A stretch of 64,000 bases of DNA from Ignelater luminosus (lineage: Eukaryota; Arthropoda; Insecta; Coleoptera; Elateridae). The notes beneath the pieces are model-generated. The model saw nothing but the letters and a program-made list of their open reading frames with translations. It made no database searches and was not told the DNA's origin. The position numbers were made by a program, and so were the translations under genes. Location of the stretch: NCBI GenBank assembly GCA_011009095.1, contig VTPC01000662.1, positions 42,349 through 106,348 of the forward strand. The letters are read 5' to 3'. Positions 10,950 through 22,169 of the stretch are shown here, piece after piece. Positions within the stretch are counted from its first letter, which is position 1. Each line of letters opens with the position of its first letter.

Positions 10950-11620
10950 TGAAGAAGTACGAAGGAAGCATATATACGCTAAATTTGCATAACTCGAGAT
11001 CTTGTTGCAAAAAACAGGTTCATTTATTACGCGGTACTTAATATTAAGGTAGGAGACTTAAGCCATTCGGATCTGTCAAAATATTCTCGGAAAAGTCGCG
11101 GTAGTAAAAGCGTCAAAACCGCAACAACTTTTAAACACCCCGTAATAAAATAACACCAGAGCATCGCAAACTAGCCTTGTAAGTTACGACATGCACCGCT
11201 TTACACCGCTGGGACAAAAATAGTCCTTAACACTCCTGGGCACTTGAGCGTTCGCTAACGTCCCGGTATAATAACGTAGCTCATAAAATTAACCTTGTAC
11301 TGCACAATGCAATGCTTGAAAACACATAAAAGTCTACATAAATAGTCTCGGATATCCAGGTGGAGGTCCACCTCCAAGATGGTGATGTTATTGCATATTG
11401 GCATTCATAATTAACGCTGGAATTAACAGCTTGTGTGTGGGTCGCGCTGCTTCTCCAGTCTATACCGCAGGCCATTTTGTCGTGAATGTCAAGTATTCTC
11501 ATACCGCGAAATGGCGGGGGCCAAAGGTCGAAATACTTTCGTCTAAAAGTATTCTTCGCTTTTAGCACTTGTAATAATCGAGCGTCGCGTTAAAAATAAC
11601 AATCGACCTGCCTTTATAAG
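10950..11620. promoter_or_regulatory. Regulatory-looking non-coding island
   Basis: A transposon-free stretch of markedly higher complexity and GC than its flanks. Visible motifs include TTATTACGCGG, CGTAATAAAA, CATAATTAACG, GCCATTTTG and CAAGATGGT (Pho/YY1-like), CCAAAGGTCG (nuclear-receptor half-site-like), an E-box CAGGTG and an overlapping palindrome AGGTGGAGGTCCACCT (11358-11373). A minus-strand frame (11281-11568) crosses it but resembles no known protein and is probably incidental. The call rests on appearance only; single motifs of this length are common by chance. Conservation in related insects would decide it. Confidence 0.35.
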
Positions 11621-11624
11621 AAAT

Positions 11625-13160
11625 TATCTAATTTAAATACAATTGAAGTTTATATTTCTCTTTAATTAAAGAACTCAACAACTGTCACATTGTGTAATAA
11701 TCAAGTCAACGTCAAGTGTTAATATCCTTCAGAAAATGTTTATTTATGTTATTAATGGAATTTCTGGTATTTAATAAAATCTTAAAGCAAACCTGATTGC
11801 TGCTTTTAGGCATGTCTGAAAGAAGGAAAGACTTAAAAGTGTCTCGAGACATTGTTGTATAATTGAAAGTTGAATTAATTAATGCCCTTTTATAACTTGA
11901 GCGTTCAGACTATTTTTTATAGTGTAAAAACTTCATAACTGTGTGACGCTGGATTTTTCCTCTACAAAGCAAATTATAAAATGTTTTAATTCACATTTGG
12001 GAAGATTTAGTAAATTTAACAATAGCATGTGTATTGCAGCGACTTACGATATGGTACGATTTAATTAGTGTCGTATGGGGATAATATTTAGCATAAATAT
12101 ATTGCAGTGGAATAAATATTATACCTAAAATATAAACAATGTCCACAAAATTTGGTTAGACATAATAATACGAGCGTTTTCAAAAGCTTTTCGAAATTTC
12201 CAAACATACATACAACGTAGGGTGATATCCACAGCAATCTATGTATATTGACAGGTAGTGTGATAGCAATGCACATCAAGAAAGCGACATCAAATTAAGA
12301 CAGTATACTAATTCTGTGTTTTAACTTCACTGACACATTCTAAAACCTCAACAAAGAAAATAATATAACAAAACAAAAAGTTTATAGTATTTTGGTTATT
12401 AGTTTGTTGTAAAAAAAAGGATCACGATGGAAAGAAGGTCGTGAAAGCCTCAATCAGAATGTGTGCACTATTCTGAGGAATTCAAAACGGATTTGCGAAT
12501 AACAGAGACGTATGGAAGGGTACAGTGTAATCGGCTAATTAGTGTTATCAAAGCGGGTCTTTACTAAATGACCAACTTTATTAACGCAAATCATACTATA
12601 GAAGTGGGGAATTCTCTACACCTTAAATGCTTGTACACCAAGCCTTCTGCTTGGGATTGTTAACTAGTTAGCACAATTTTGTTATGTCGTACACAGATTA
12701 TTTTATAAGTAGAAACATGTGAAGAACATGCCTGCAACTTTCCATTTTAGTACATTAGACGGATGTGTGCATATTATAGTCTACATAACTAAATTCATAT
12801 TCCTCGCAAAACTAGCCAAAATTGCAATGTTCTTCGCAGTCGGATCAGTGTTAAAAGTTTCAAACTAAAGAACTCGGAAAGATTCTCACGTAAGTGGTTT
12901 TGTACTTAATTTTTCACAAAATAATCGTAACAGTTATTATAAAGATTATTCTTCCTGGTGGATAGCTTTCTGGTATATCGTATACTCTAGATGACTACCG
13001 ACTTTACAGTTTATCAGCGCACAAAGAAAAGCAAGAAACCCATTGGGTCTCAATTTACCGAAATGGAACTTTTATCAGAGTTCAGACTTTACAGTGCAAA
13101 TCAATCTCCATGACTTTTCCAGGTTTTCCTGAAGCAAAACAATTATTTCAGAGTTTGGAT
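11625..13160. other. Intergenic, no gene seen
   Basis: AT-rich spacer. A short CCATGACTTTTCCAGG motif at 13108 resembles blocks at about 18090 and 23125, possibly part of a dispersed repeat. Confidence 0.55.
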
Positions 13161-13325
13161 TGAATACGTTAAATTTTTTTTTATATAACACCTTTATTCA
13201 GGTATGACTACTACAATCTTAATATAATTAATTTATTAGTACAGATGAATTGTGTTTATATTAAACAAGACTTGTATGGAAATACTAAACCAGTGCTTAG
13301 TTGCCAATAGTACTCTTTACGTCTT

Positions 13326-15984
13326 TTATCTACATAATTCATGCGGTTTTGTTCGCTTCAGTCTTCTTCTTTCATTGGTTGTGTCCAATAATTGAATCGC
13401 TTCCACGTTTAGATGATTGAGAAGTCTAATCTCATGTTTATTGGCTCGTTCCTTGATGACTTCCTCTATCGTGGGTATATTGAGGTCGTTATGTATTTCG
13501 TTATTGGTTACGTATCGATACGCGTTGGTGATCATCCTCAGGAATTTGTTTTGACATTTTTGTATTATCTCTCGATTAGATTTATGTGCACAACCCCAAA
13601 GTTGTATCCCATACATCCACATCGGTTTGAATATAGATAGATAAATAGTTCTTTTACAATGAAGATTCATTTTAGAATAATGTCCAACCAGCCAATACAT
13701 TTGTCGTTGTTTAATGCGAATTTGTTCAGCTTTTTTTCTTAGATGGTGTTTCCAGTTTAATCTTTAATCTAAATAAAGCCCAAGATATTTGCTGATTCTG
13801 CTTGAGGGATTGGTACCTCGTTGAGATATGTTCTTAGACTGCAATTTCTTCGCCGCAGCGTATATGTGACGTGGACTGATTTCAGCTCGTTAAGCTTGAT
13901 TTTCCAGTCTTTTGTCCATCTGTTGATTTTGTTCAGTGTGCGTTGAGTTTTCTCAACTGCTATTGATTGTGATTCATTTACCGCCATGATTACAGTATCA
14001 TCTGCAAAGGTTCCGGTGAATGTCTCATTTGATGTTGGAATATCAGCAGTATATAGCAGGTACAAAAGGGGTCCCAACACACTTCCCTGCGGTACGCCTG
14101 CTTTTATTGGATAAAATTTTGACTTGGCATCCTCGTGCATCACTCGAAATTGCCGATTAGCTAAGTATGATTCTAGCAATCTGCAGTAATTTTTGGGTAG
14201 CATTTTACTCATCTTGAGGATTAAACCTTTGTGCCACACTCTGTCAAACGCCTGCGACACATCAAGGAATACTGTAGAGCAATATTTCCCTTCTTCAAAA
14301 GCTCGTTCAATGACTTTGATGACTCGATGTACTTGATCGATAGCTGAGTGTTTATTTCGGAATCCGAACTGGAAGTCCGGGATGTTTATTAAAGGCTTAA
14401 GCCGCTTTAAAAATAGTTTCTCGAATAGTTTTGAGATTGTTGGAAGAAGTGAAATCGGTCTATACGATCCAACTTCCTCGTCTGGCTTATCTTGCTTTTT
14501 TAACATGATTAACTGTGCCATCTTGAAGCACTCAGGAACGTATTCCAAGCGTAAGCAGGCATTGAAGAGATATGTAAGCATGATAATGGCCTTCCTTGGC
14601 AGTTCTTTGAACATCCCAGGTGATATTTCGTCGATCCTGGTGCCTTTTTTGGATTGAGATTTTGATCTATTTCTTTTGCTATTTCTATTGGTGTGAACAA
14701 TTTGAATGCTATTTCTGGTTGATAAGTTGGTATAGTTTGGATATCAGACTGTATTTCGTGCGGTTGGAATGTATTTGCTAGATGTTGCGCAAACAATTCA
14801 GCTTTTTCACCGTTTTTTCGTAGCCAGTTACCTTGAGTGTCTCTTATGGGAGGGACACGAGTAACGGGCCTTTTGTATCTTCTTGTCGCTTTCCACAATG
14901 AGTATTCCTTGTCCACTTCCGGTCCGAGGTTATTTAAGTACTCGTCGAGGCAATTTTGTTTGTATGTATTAATCATTTCTCTGACTTGATTGCTTATTCT
15001 GTTGAATTCTGTTTTATCAGTAGGGTTTCGGGTAGTGTGCCATATCCTTCTGGCTCTCCTTCTTTCTTTAATTTGTTCCCTAATACTAGCAGGATATTTT
15101 ATTTCACATATGGGAGTTTCTTTTGCTTCAGGGGTAGCTTTTCTTGCTGCTGTTTTGATATTCTCAATAAAATTCCTAGATTGCCATTCTAGGTCCTTTT
15201 TAGATTTCAAGTTTACTTTTAAATTGATTATCTCTTCCAGTTTATCTCTGAAGATGTCCCAATCTGTATACTTATTTGTGAGATTAGTTTTTCTTTTCTT
15301 TTTGATAATATTTGCATTGAGGCATAGAAGGACTGGGGTATGATCTGATGTTAGATCATCACTGCCTTCTACTTCAATATAATTTGATCCAATTCCCTTT
15401 GATATAAAGAAGTCTAATAGATCAGGTGTCTTTCTCACATCTGTAGGCCAGTAGGTCGGTGTGCGTGAGGAATGATGATCACAATTTAGTTGGTTAATAG
15501 CACTTAATAATTCTCTACCTTTTCCAGGTGATATTAATCTTGATCCCCATGCTGTATGTTTGATATTGTAGTCGCCACCGATAATAAATCTCGGACCGAG
15601 AGAATTAAAGATGTCGATGAAGTCATTTCTTGCTGGGGTATGTCCAGGTGGACAAGATGCTGCAGCAATGTTAAGGTCAGCTCCATTTCGTTGGATTGTG
15701 ATGACAGTCGCTTGAATGTAAGGTTCGCGAATGTGTTCTCGTTCATAATGTTGAATATTTTCTTTGATTATGATCGCGGTACCTCCTCTATCCCGTCCAC
15801 TTGGGTGTGTAGTCCAGTAGGAGTCATAGCCACGTATTTTGATAAAATTTTTGTTTGAAAAATGTGTCTCAGAAATGAGAGCTATGTCTATATTGTTTGT
15901 TCGCAGATAGATTTCTAGTTCTTGGGCTCTTTGATTGAGCCCATTTGCATTCCACGTTATAATGCGCAGGAACGGATTATTCAT
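13326..15984 (-). pseudogene. Jockey ORF2: endonuclease and reverse transcriptase (two frameshifts, one stop)
   Basis: Makes target-primed cDNA of the element. Endonuclease (first ~225 residues) shows WNANGL, SETHF, GGDYNIKHTAWGSR and LTSDHTPV, so the Asn, Glu, Asp and His positions expected of the fold are present. The linker leads to NLNPKKAPG, where a 1-nt deletion near 14636 shifts the frame. Reverse transcriptase continues from 14614 with YRPISLLPTISKLFEK, FLDVSQAFDRVWH, AGVPQGSVLGP and the active site TFADDTVI. A second 1-nt deletion near 13785 and an in-frame TAA at 13764-13766 precede the C-terminal domain (WMYGIQLWG). The start ATG at 15984 lies inside the end of ORF1 (catgaataa), an overlap of 8 nt, which suggests reinitiation or coupled translation. 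Confidence 0.88.
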
Positions 15985-16190
15985 GTTTGTTTCTGCTTGA
16001 CTTGGTTTGGGGTATTTTGGTTATCTCCAAGTTTTCCACCCTCTTGGATAACTGACTAAAATTCTTTCTGATTTCAGTCTGAAATTCGGTGAGCATTTTC
16101 ATCATGTCGCTGATGGTAGGCTCGTCACTTGCAGGTTTTTGTTTTTTTGCTTCAGTTTGTTTGTCGTTAAATGATTTACTTAAATCAGAA
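15977..16190 (-). pseudogene. Jockey ORF1 C-terminal fragment
   Basis: About 70 codons ending at TAA (15977-15979), overlapping the ORF2 start. It is rich in Lys, Glu and Gln with a heptad-like stretch (MMKMLTEFQTEIRKNFSQLSKRVENLE), consistent with the coiled-coil tail found after the zinc knuckles of some LINE ORF1 proteins. The knuckle region itself is missing because the element is truncated here. The most 5' codons (to 16213) probably belong to the neighbouring sequence and not to the jockey element. Confidence 0.6.
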
Positions 16191-16197
16191 CAACAAA

Positions 16198-16490
16198 ATG
16201 GTACAATTGACAAAAGAAAAGAAAAAGAGATTTTAACACTGTTAAAAAGGAATAAATCAATGTCAATTCGTGATGAGGCAGAAAAAGTAAAAGTGTGTCA
16301 CGGAACAGTGTAAAATGTCAAGAAACGAAACGGTATGAAAACATAAAAAACAAAAAATATCAAAAAGAAGGGCAGTTCAATTCAGAAGTGCAAAAACATG
16401 TGCTAGAAAATTGTATTGAGCGTTTGTTGAAGATCTCAGACCGTTGCGTTTTAATGAATGATTGTAGCTACATGAAAATGGGTGCCTAGG
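16198..16490 (+). pseudogene. Tc1/mariner-type transposase, N-terminal part
   Basis: The ATG at 16198 starts MVQLTKEKKK; after a slip the next frame reads EILTLLKRNKSMSIRDEAEKV and CHGTV (helix-turn-helix), and a third frame reads YQKEGQFNSEVQKH, ISDRCVLMNDCSYMKM. The last part corresponds to the first catalytic strand, usually VLMDDExY in this kind of transposase; here the first Asp is Asn and the Glu is Cys. The remainder of the protein lies 850 bp downstream at 17340-17850, with a GC-rich repeat in between. Confidence 0.62.
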
Positions 16491-16499
16491 TGTTAAATG

Positions 16500-16870
16500 T
16501 GTGTTCCGTGGGCTATTACTGAAGGCAAATGCCGGAACAGTAACAGACATTCAACACCTGGACACCCATACATCATCACACAAACACCCACATACTCGCA
16601 CCCTTTCATCACACAAACACCAACACAGCTCTGGAAAGAACCGTTTTCTCCTTCTTACCAACGCCGCCACTGGTCAGCGGCTTGGGCAAACATAAGACGT
16701 TTTGGGGTCCTGCGCGGTCTGGCGTGTTCCTTATCTAACACTGCAGCCTCCTAGTGCCACCAACTGCCCCGGGATTGGCGTGGGGTGTGCTTGGTAGCTG
16801 ACATCAACACGCGTTCCATCCCAACCATCTATCACTCCAGGCTTACGAGAAGTTAAGTCTTTTAAGAAGC
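16500..16870 (+). repeat. Dispersed GC-rich hairpin repeat, copy B
   Basis: Shares with 3610-3830 the ordered motifs CCGTGG (16506-16511), AGGCAAATGCCGG (16523-16535) and GGAAAGAACCGTTTTC (16633-16648). In this copy the core is framed by TTACTG (16516-16521) and CAGTAA (16538-16543), a perfect 6-bp stem. The middle contains CACACAAACACC-type repeats (16590-16625). It sits inside the split transposase, so it probably inserted there or arrived with a rearrangement. Confidence 0.5.
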
Positions 16871-16879
16871 CAGCCGTAT

Positions 16880-17330
16880 TTACATTGATTGATGATGACA
16901 TGAAAATGGATATTCGTATTCTACCTGGACCGAGAAATTTCTAGAATTCAAAACTTCTAGCTAACAATTACTGGTTACCATGGTAACCACTAATCATGAA
17001 ACCAACATCAGGTAGGAGGACAAAAAACTGCAAGCCCACATAATTATACTGCGGAGTGGACCTCAAGCAGACTTAAGCCCAAAGCCGCCGTTGAGTACAT
17101 TAAACTGATTAGTTTAATATACTGGAGTGGGCCTCAAGCGGGTCCAAATGCATATTTTCGAATGAACCTTTTATAACGTGCCAAACTTAAAGATCGATTG
17201 AAACTAGTCATAGCCATTTTAATGATGTTGGCGATATGCAAACAAATCTAGCAAACGGTATCAAGGGTAATAAAAATTAAATTTCTAGTGATTATTGGAC
17301 TTTATAATTGTTGCAGCCCCGGATTCTAAA
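16880..17330. other. Unclassified sequence inside the split transposase
   Basis: Contains two similar blocks, GGAGTGGACCTCAAGCAGAC (17053) and GGAGTGGGCCTCAAGCGGGT (17123), about 70 bp apart, each preceded by TATACTG-type sequence. No coding signal was recognised. Confidence 0.4.
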
Positions 17331-17339
17331 ACTTAGCCC

Positions 17340-17855
17340 CTGGACCTCAATTTTATGCTGTGGGAATGGGGCAATTTGCACAAGAAAATGAGAAAAAACA
17401 CAAGGTGAAAAATTTGGGCATGAAGTGGATTCCTGTGGATTGAGAATTCCGCTCTTTTCGCCAAGAAACTATCAATGATGATATTTATCGAAAGGAATGC
17501 ATTCAAAAGCGTTTATTACCACTTTATAGGAGGCATGAAGAACCTTCCCTTTTTGGGCCAGACTTAGGTTGTTGTGCCCACTATGCCAAAGCCATTCTAG
17601 ATCAGATTAGAATGCACCAGGTTGATTTTGTCGAAAAACATACAATTTAAATCCTCCTAATTATCTAGAGCTTTGACCAATAGAACGTTACTGGGCAATT
17701 ATCAAGCGACAGCTGCGTAAGAAAGGAAAAGCGACAGAAAATATAGAAAATGTTCAAGAAATGTGGAATGCTATTGGTAAAACAGTACTAAAGCTGTTGT
17801 TCAAAACCTCATGAAGGGCATACCATTAAAAGTTTGCAAATTTTACCAAAACAAA
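17340..17855 (+). pseudogene. Tc1/mariner-type transposase, C-terminal part
   Basis: Reads, in shifting frames, ETINDDIYRKECIQKRLLPLY, then PDLGCC, HYAKAILDQIRMHQVDFVEKH, LEL, PIERYWAIIKRQLRKKGKAT and QNLMKGIPLK. These correspond to the second catalytic Asp block (usually WPDLASCHYA) and the third acidic block followed by PIExYWAxxK of an IS630-Tc1-mariner transposase. Stops (for example in place of Arg before PIERYW) and frameshifts show it is dead. It continues the N-terminal piece at 16198-16490. Confidence 0.72.
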
Positions 17856-18059
17856 TAATTTACAATTACCGTTAACTATCATTTCCTAGGTTTTAAATGT
17901 GAAAGTTTTTTTGTACTATTACTAAGTGAGTCTAATAAATATTAGTTCTTTTTGTTTATAATTATTAGTGTGCACTTTCTTTCTTATCCAGTTCTTAAGT
18001 TGTATTGTATTGCACAGTAAAAATTGTTTTGGCCAGTAACTATTTTTGATTTTAATAGA

Positions 18060-18200
18060 AACTCCAGACAGAATAATGAAATTCCCTGACTTTTACCTAA
18101 ACTTTTCTAATTTCCATGATATGTCCTTGATTTCTCCTTATTTAACATTTTCATTGACTTATCCAGGTATTTCCTGTTTTTTAGGTAAGGCAGAACTGTG
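18060..18200 (+). repeat. Short diverged repeat shared with 23086-23190
   Basis: TCCAGACAGAATAATGA (18063) matches TCCAGACCGAATCAATGA (23087), and both are followed by TTCCctgAC, CTAATTTC, CATGA and TTTTCC-type blocks ending near CCAGGT. The copies are ancient and the family is unknown to me. Confidence 0.4.
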
Positions 18201-18323
18201 TTCATCTCCGCCAAGACAGCTCGCTGCCTGCCGTTTCATCGCTGCGTTCACCTTTTGATGTTTGAAAATTGTCACACCATTTTAAGTGACGGTACTGTGC
18301 TTAGCTTGATACTCTAGACATAC

Positions 18324-19457
18324 AGTGTTGTGTAAATTAGTGTGAACACTATGAATTTTTCATATTTCTTACAATATCAACTTTTGCTGTGTTATGTTTG
18401 AGAGTTATTTTCTCTCAAACGGCATAATTTCTAATTAAACATTTATCATTGCTTAGAACACGAGTCATTTTGAGTCATTTCACAAAAATTTCTATTGTCC
18501 TTAATAACAATATTAATGGTTCTGAGTTGGACGACGTCATGCATATCACGCCGAGAAAAAACGAAAAACTCACACTAAGTTAGTTCATGTCAGTGACTCA
18601 GAAAAACAGTGCTCAAAAGTATTCTATGAGTCTGGGAGCTGTAAACAAGATAATAAAACAGAAAAGAGAGACCGGATCAGTTGAAATACAGCGCAAAGGA
18701 AGCTGTAGAAAAAAAGAAAGACAACTCCGCGAGACGTATCATTCTTTTCAAGAAATCGTAAAGTAATCCCAGAAAAATAACCTACGAGTATCAGCAAGAC
18801 TTAGAAAAGACTGGAATAAAAATTCGCGACTCTACAGTTTGTAGATTACTACTGGAAGGTGACAGAAAAGGCATAGGACCAAACAACCTCTCACATCTCG
18901 CATGATGAAAAAACGGCTCGGTTGGGCCAAAAAGTATGTCATTTGTACTGAAGAAAACTGGGGGAAAGTCTTATTTTCTGATGAAACACATTTTTTGGTA
19001 CCCGATCAAAGTTCGTACGAAAGATTACAAACCAGCGCATATAGTACGAACAGTGACACATCCTATAAAAGTTATGTACTGGGGTTGTTTTTCATATTGG
19101 AATACTTATAGTAATTGAAGGTATGATGAACAGTGAAAAATACCAAGCATTATTGGAAAAACTAAAAAAAGTTCTAGTCGCTGCTGGAGCGATCTTTGAA
19201 CAAGTTCAGCACCATGCCACGTTTCCAAAATCATAGTGAAGTATTTTAATGACAAGAACATCGCCCTTCTCGACTGACCTGGAAACTCGTTCGATCTCAA
19301 TTCCATGGCATTGGGATGAGAATATAAAGAAAAGCTTATTAGGTAGAAAAGCCAGAGCAGGGCATATATCATTAAATGACTAAAATACATTGTAACAACG
19401 CCTTAATTCAAACCCATTTCAAGTAAACGTTAATTACGAAAAAACTGCACAATACTG
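18324..19457 (+). mobile_element. Tc1-like DNA transposon, inactive
   Basis: Bounded by TA (18322-18323 and 19458-19459) with diverged inverted ends CAGTGTTGTGTAA and, on the other strand, CAGTATTGTGCAG. The transposase pieces read SLGAVNKIIKQKRETGSVE, TYEYQQDLEKTGIKIRDSTV, RLGWAKKYV, ENWGKVLFSDETHFLV, GMMNSEKYQALLEKL and SFDLNSM, the usual Tc1 order. The first catalytic Asp (FSDETHF) is present; the second, normally QQDxAPCH, is destroyed (EQVQHHAT), and the last block (normally NSPDLNPIE) has degraded. The length of about 1.13 kb without tails is shorter than a typical Tc1 (1.6 kb). Confidence 0.78.
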
Positions 19458-19861
19458 TAATAGCATAGTAGTTTGCTTCATTAGTTTGATTTCTAATCAA
19501 GACCAGTCAGGAGGTGGGTCATTATATTTTTTTTTTCACATAAAGCAAAACACTACATGAAGACACAGAAATGCCGCGCCATTACGGCTTACAATTAGTC
19601 AAACCTCGCAGCAAACTTTCACTTAAATAATTCACCTCAGTGGCTCCAGCCACCACCGGCACTACGCCGTACTCGTCCATCACAGTGAACGCTAATCAAT
19701 CCTATTGATAAAAAAGAGAACCTTAACTTGGGTTTTTCTGATTAACTGCGAACGCCCCTGATTATGTCTATTATTATGTCCTCCTGGCAGGATGGCGACT
19801 ATGGGTCGGCTATGATGAATCGGCAGTGCTGCATTGTCCTAGACCGCAATTTACAAGTTGA

Positions 19862-21640
19862 ATGTGTTATCAAAGAAGATTAGCAAATAGATTAAACCAT
19901 ATTGCATCGTCAACAAACATAGAAGAAGAATATAATAACATAAAAACGACCATACATGAGATAGCAGAAGTTATGGTAAAACATGGAAAGAAGAGGAATG
20001 GTAAAAGGGACCCTCCTCTCTGGCTAACGGAAAAAGTAAGAAGTCTAATTAATGAAAAAAAAACCAGAAGATACAAGATTTTTCTCACAAACAAATCAGA
20101 AAAAAATAGACACGAATGCAAGCAAAAAAAACAGAGAGATAGGAAATAAGATAAAAGAAGAAAAAAAGAGAGCTTATATAGCAGACGGTAAAGGGTTTGA
20201 AAACAGACTCTAGAGAAAGGGCACTGTCTTTAGGAACAATGGAAAAATGGAAGGACTATTACAGCACATTACTGATTGAACAAAGACAGGAGTTTTTAAA
20301 TGTTAACGAGGAAGACGAGCTTGCAGCAATTCAAATCAACCCAGATTGGGCAAATTTAGAAGAGGTAAAGGAAAGTATTAGGAAAATGAAAAATGGCCTA
20401 GCGCCGGGACCTGGCAATTTAAATATTAAATGACTCAAGAACGGAGGAGTAGCACTGCATGAAAAAGTTATGAACTTGATGAATCTTTGTCTACAAAAAC
20501 GAAAAACTCCTAATGAATGGAAGATTAGCTATATCTCATCAATATATCAAAAGAGGGACCGAAAAAATCCAGACAATTACAGAGGAATAAGCGTGACGAG
20601 CACACTAAGCAGAGTGTGAGGAAATATTTTACAGAAAAGACTAAGAGAAAAAGTTGGAGAAATAATTTCAAAATCAGAGCGGTTTTACACCTACCCGTTC
20701 ATGTACCGACAACCTTTTTATATTACAACAACTGATGGTAAAGAAAATTGGGAAAAATGACGAGGTTCATCGACTTAACAAACGCCAAGACAAAAATTAC
20801 AGCAGTCTTTGAAACTGAGTGGAACAACAAGACACATTATCGAAATGATCCAAGAAATTCAGGGCTGCTGTCTTTCTCCATTACTGTTCAGTATCTATAT
20901 AGAAACAGCACTGAAAAGATGGAAGCGTACATGTAGGGGAATAGGCATTCCTATCAACAATGACCATCTCTTGACACTTAGTTTTGCTGACGATCAGGCA
21001 GTATTAGCACAAGATTCATACGACATGGAGTTTATGTAGAAAAGACTACATTCAGAATACAAAAAATGGGGATTGGAAGTCTGTCTAGAGAAAACTGAAT
21101 GCTTAATGATAAACTCAGATGCCAAATTTAATGTTCTTATTAGTGATGGAAGTGCAAGTAAAGTAAGTAGGCAAATTCAAATATTTAGAAGTTGTAATAG
21201 ATAGAATGGGAATCAGAAAGGGGGATATACAGGAAAGAATGCAGAGAGCTAGAAAGATCATAGGAGCCCTCAACTCAATATGGTGGGATAAACAGATAAG
21301 TAAAAGGAATAAGAAACGAATAGGTCAGGTTATGGTGGACTCGGTACTCGTTTATGACAGTGAAGTCTAGACAATTAGAAAAAAGGAGAAAAAAAGCTAA
21401 CTACGGAGAAATGCTAGGATATCAAAGATTAGACGAAATGAGGAAATCAGAAATATAATGTCAGTTAGAGACACGGTAGTGGAAAGAATAGATAAACGGG
21501 GTCTTAAATATTTCGGCCATTTGTTAAGAATGGCCTAAACGTTTGCTTATATGGAATCCAGCAGGTAAAATACAAAAAGACGCCCACGAAGATAATAGAG
21601 CAAAGACAGAGATTTAGCGATTGGGATTTGATAGGCAGCG
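19862..21640 (+). pseudogene. RTE-type LINE, linker and reverse transcriptase
   Basis: Starts 5'-truncated in the linker (WLTEKVRSLINEKKTRRYK), then WKDYYSTLL, EVKESIRKMKNGLAPGPGN, NEWKISYIS, NPDNYRGISVTSTLSR, CCLSPLLFSIYIETALKRW, the active site LSFADDQAVLAQDS, KWGLEVCLEKTECLMI and finally a degraded C-terminus with GKIQK and RPRR near 21570. Motif order fits RTE-like elements. The fingers/palm joint (20640-20800) is scrambled and the copy has many stops, so it is old. Confidence 0.75.
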
Positions 21641-21654
21641 ACTGGCTGTATAGT

Positions 21655-21955
21655 TGGTGTACTTTATATAGTTATTGCACTTTATGTTGTACATAATTAA
21701 TCGCAAAAAAACTTTACGGCTATTGTTTCGATAAAAATATTAACAACGACTGAAAAAAAAGAACAAAAAAGGCATCGAAACTATACCGCGAGGTTTATTT
21801 TCGATTAATACTTAACTGCTGAATAAAGGCCACGGGGATAATAATAAAAACTTCCTCCAACAGAAAAGTAACATTAAAGATGATAAATAAATCCTCGCAT
21901 TCTAGAGTAAGGCCGAATATACAAGGTGTAGGATGAGGTACATGTACATACGCAT
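21655..21955. other. Intergenic, no gene seen
   Basis: AT-rich spacer following the RTE copy; nothing recognised. Confidence 0.5.
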
Positions 21956-21959
21956 ATCG

Positions 21960-22160
21960 AGACTATTTTTAATAAAAAGTGTCTATAAACATGATTGTGC
22001 CCCAGTGGGATCACGTTAAAAGTCCAGGGCTGAACTCACACACCGTATTAACGACGTGTGTCAGCAACTGAGAAAAAATTGTTTCAATTGCACTTGCACA
22101 GAGTGTATAAAGTTGTAAGGCGTCATTTATAACAATTTATGCAATTCACGTGACCTTCTT
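21960..22160. promoter_or_regulatory. Possible small regulatory island
   Basis: Higher-complexity stretch with CTATAAACA (forkhead-like), two CATTTATAAC/AATTTATGC posterior-Hox or Caudal-like sites (22121-22142) and TTCACGTGACC, an E-box CACGTG with flanks (22145-22155). The call is made by appearance and is weaker than for the other islands. Confidence 0.25.
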
Positions 22161-22169
22161 TTCTTATTT

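Larger units (their letters stand above)
13165..16195 (-). mobile_element. Jockey-clade non-LTR retrotransposon, 5'-truncated, best preserved copy
   Basis: Minus-strand element of about 3 kb. From its 5' side: the last ~70 codons of ORF1, a nearly complete ORF2 (endonuclease, linker, reverse transcriptase, C-terminal domain), a 3' UTR of about 150 bp with AATAAA (complement of tttatt near 13192) and an A-tail read as a T run at about 13169-13177. The 5' end is lost around 16195, where a Tc1/mariner-type transposase starts on the other strand. It carries only two 1-nt deletions and one clear stop in ORF2, so it is much younger than the jockey element at 5.4-8.5 kb, from which it clearly differs in protein sequence. 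Confidence 0.88.
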
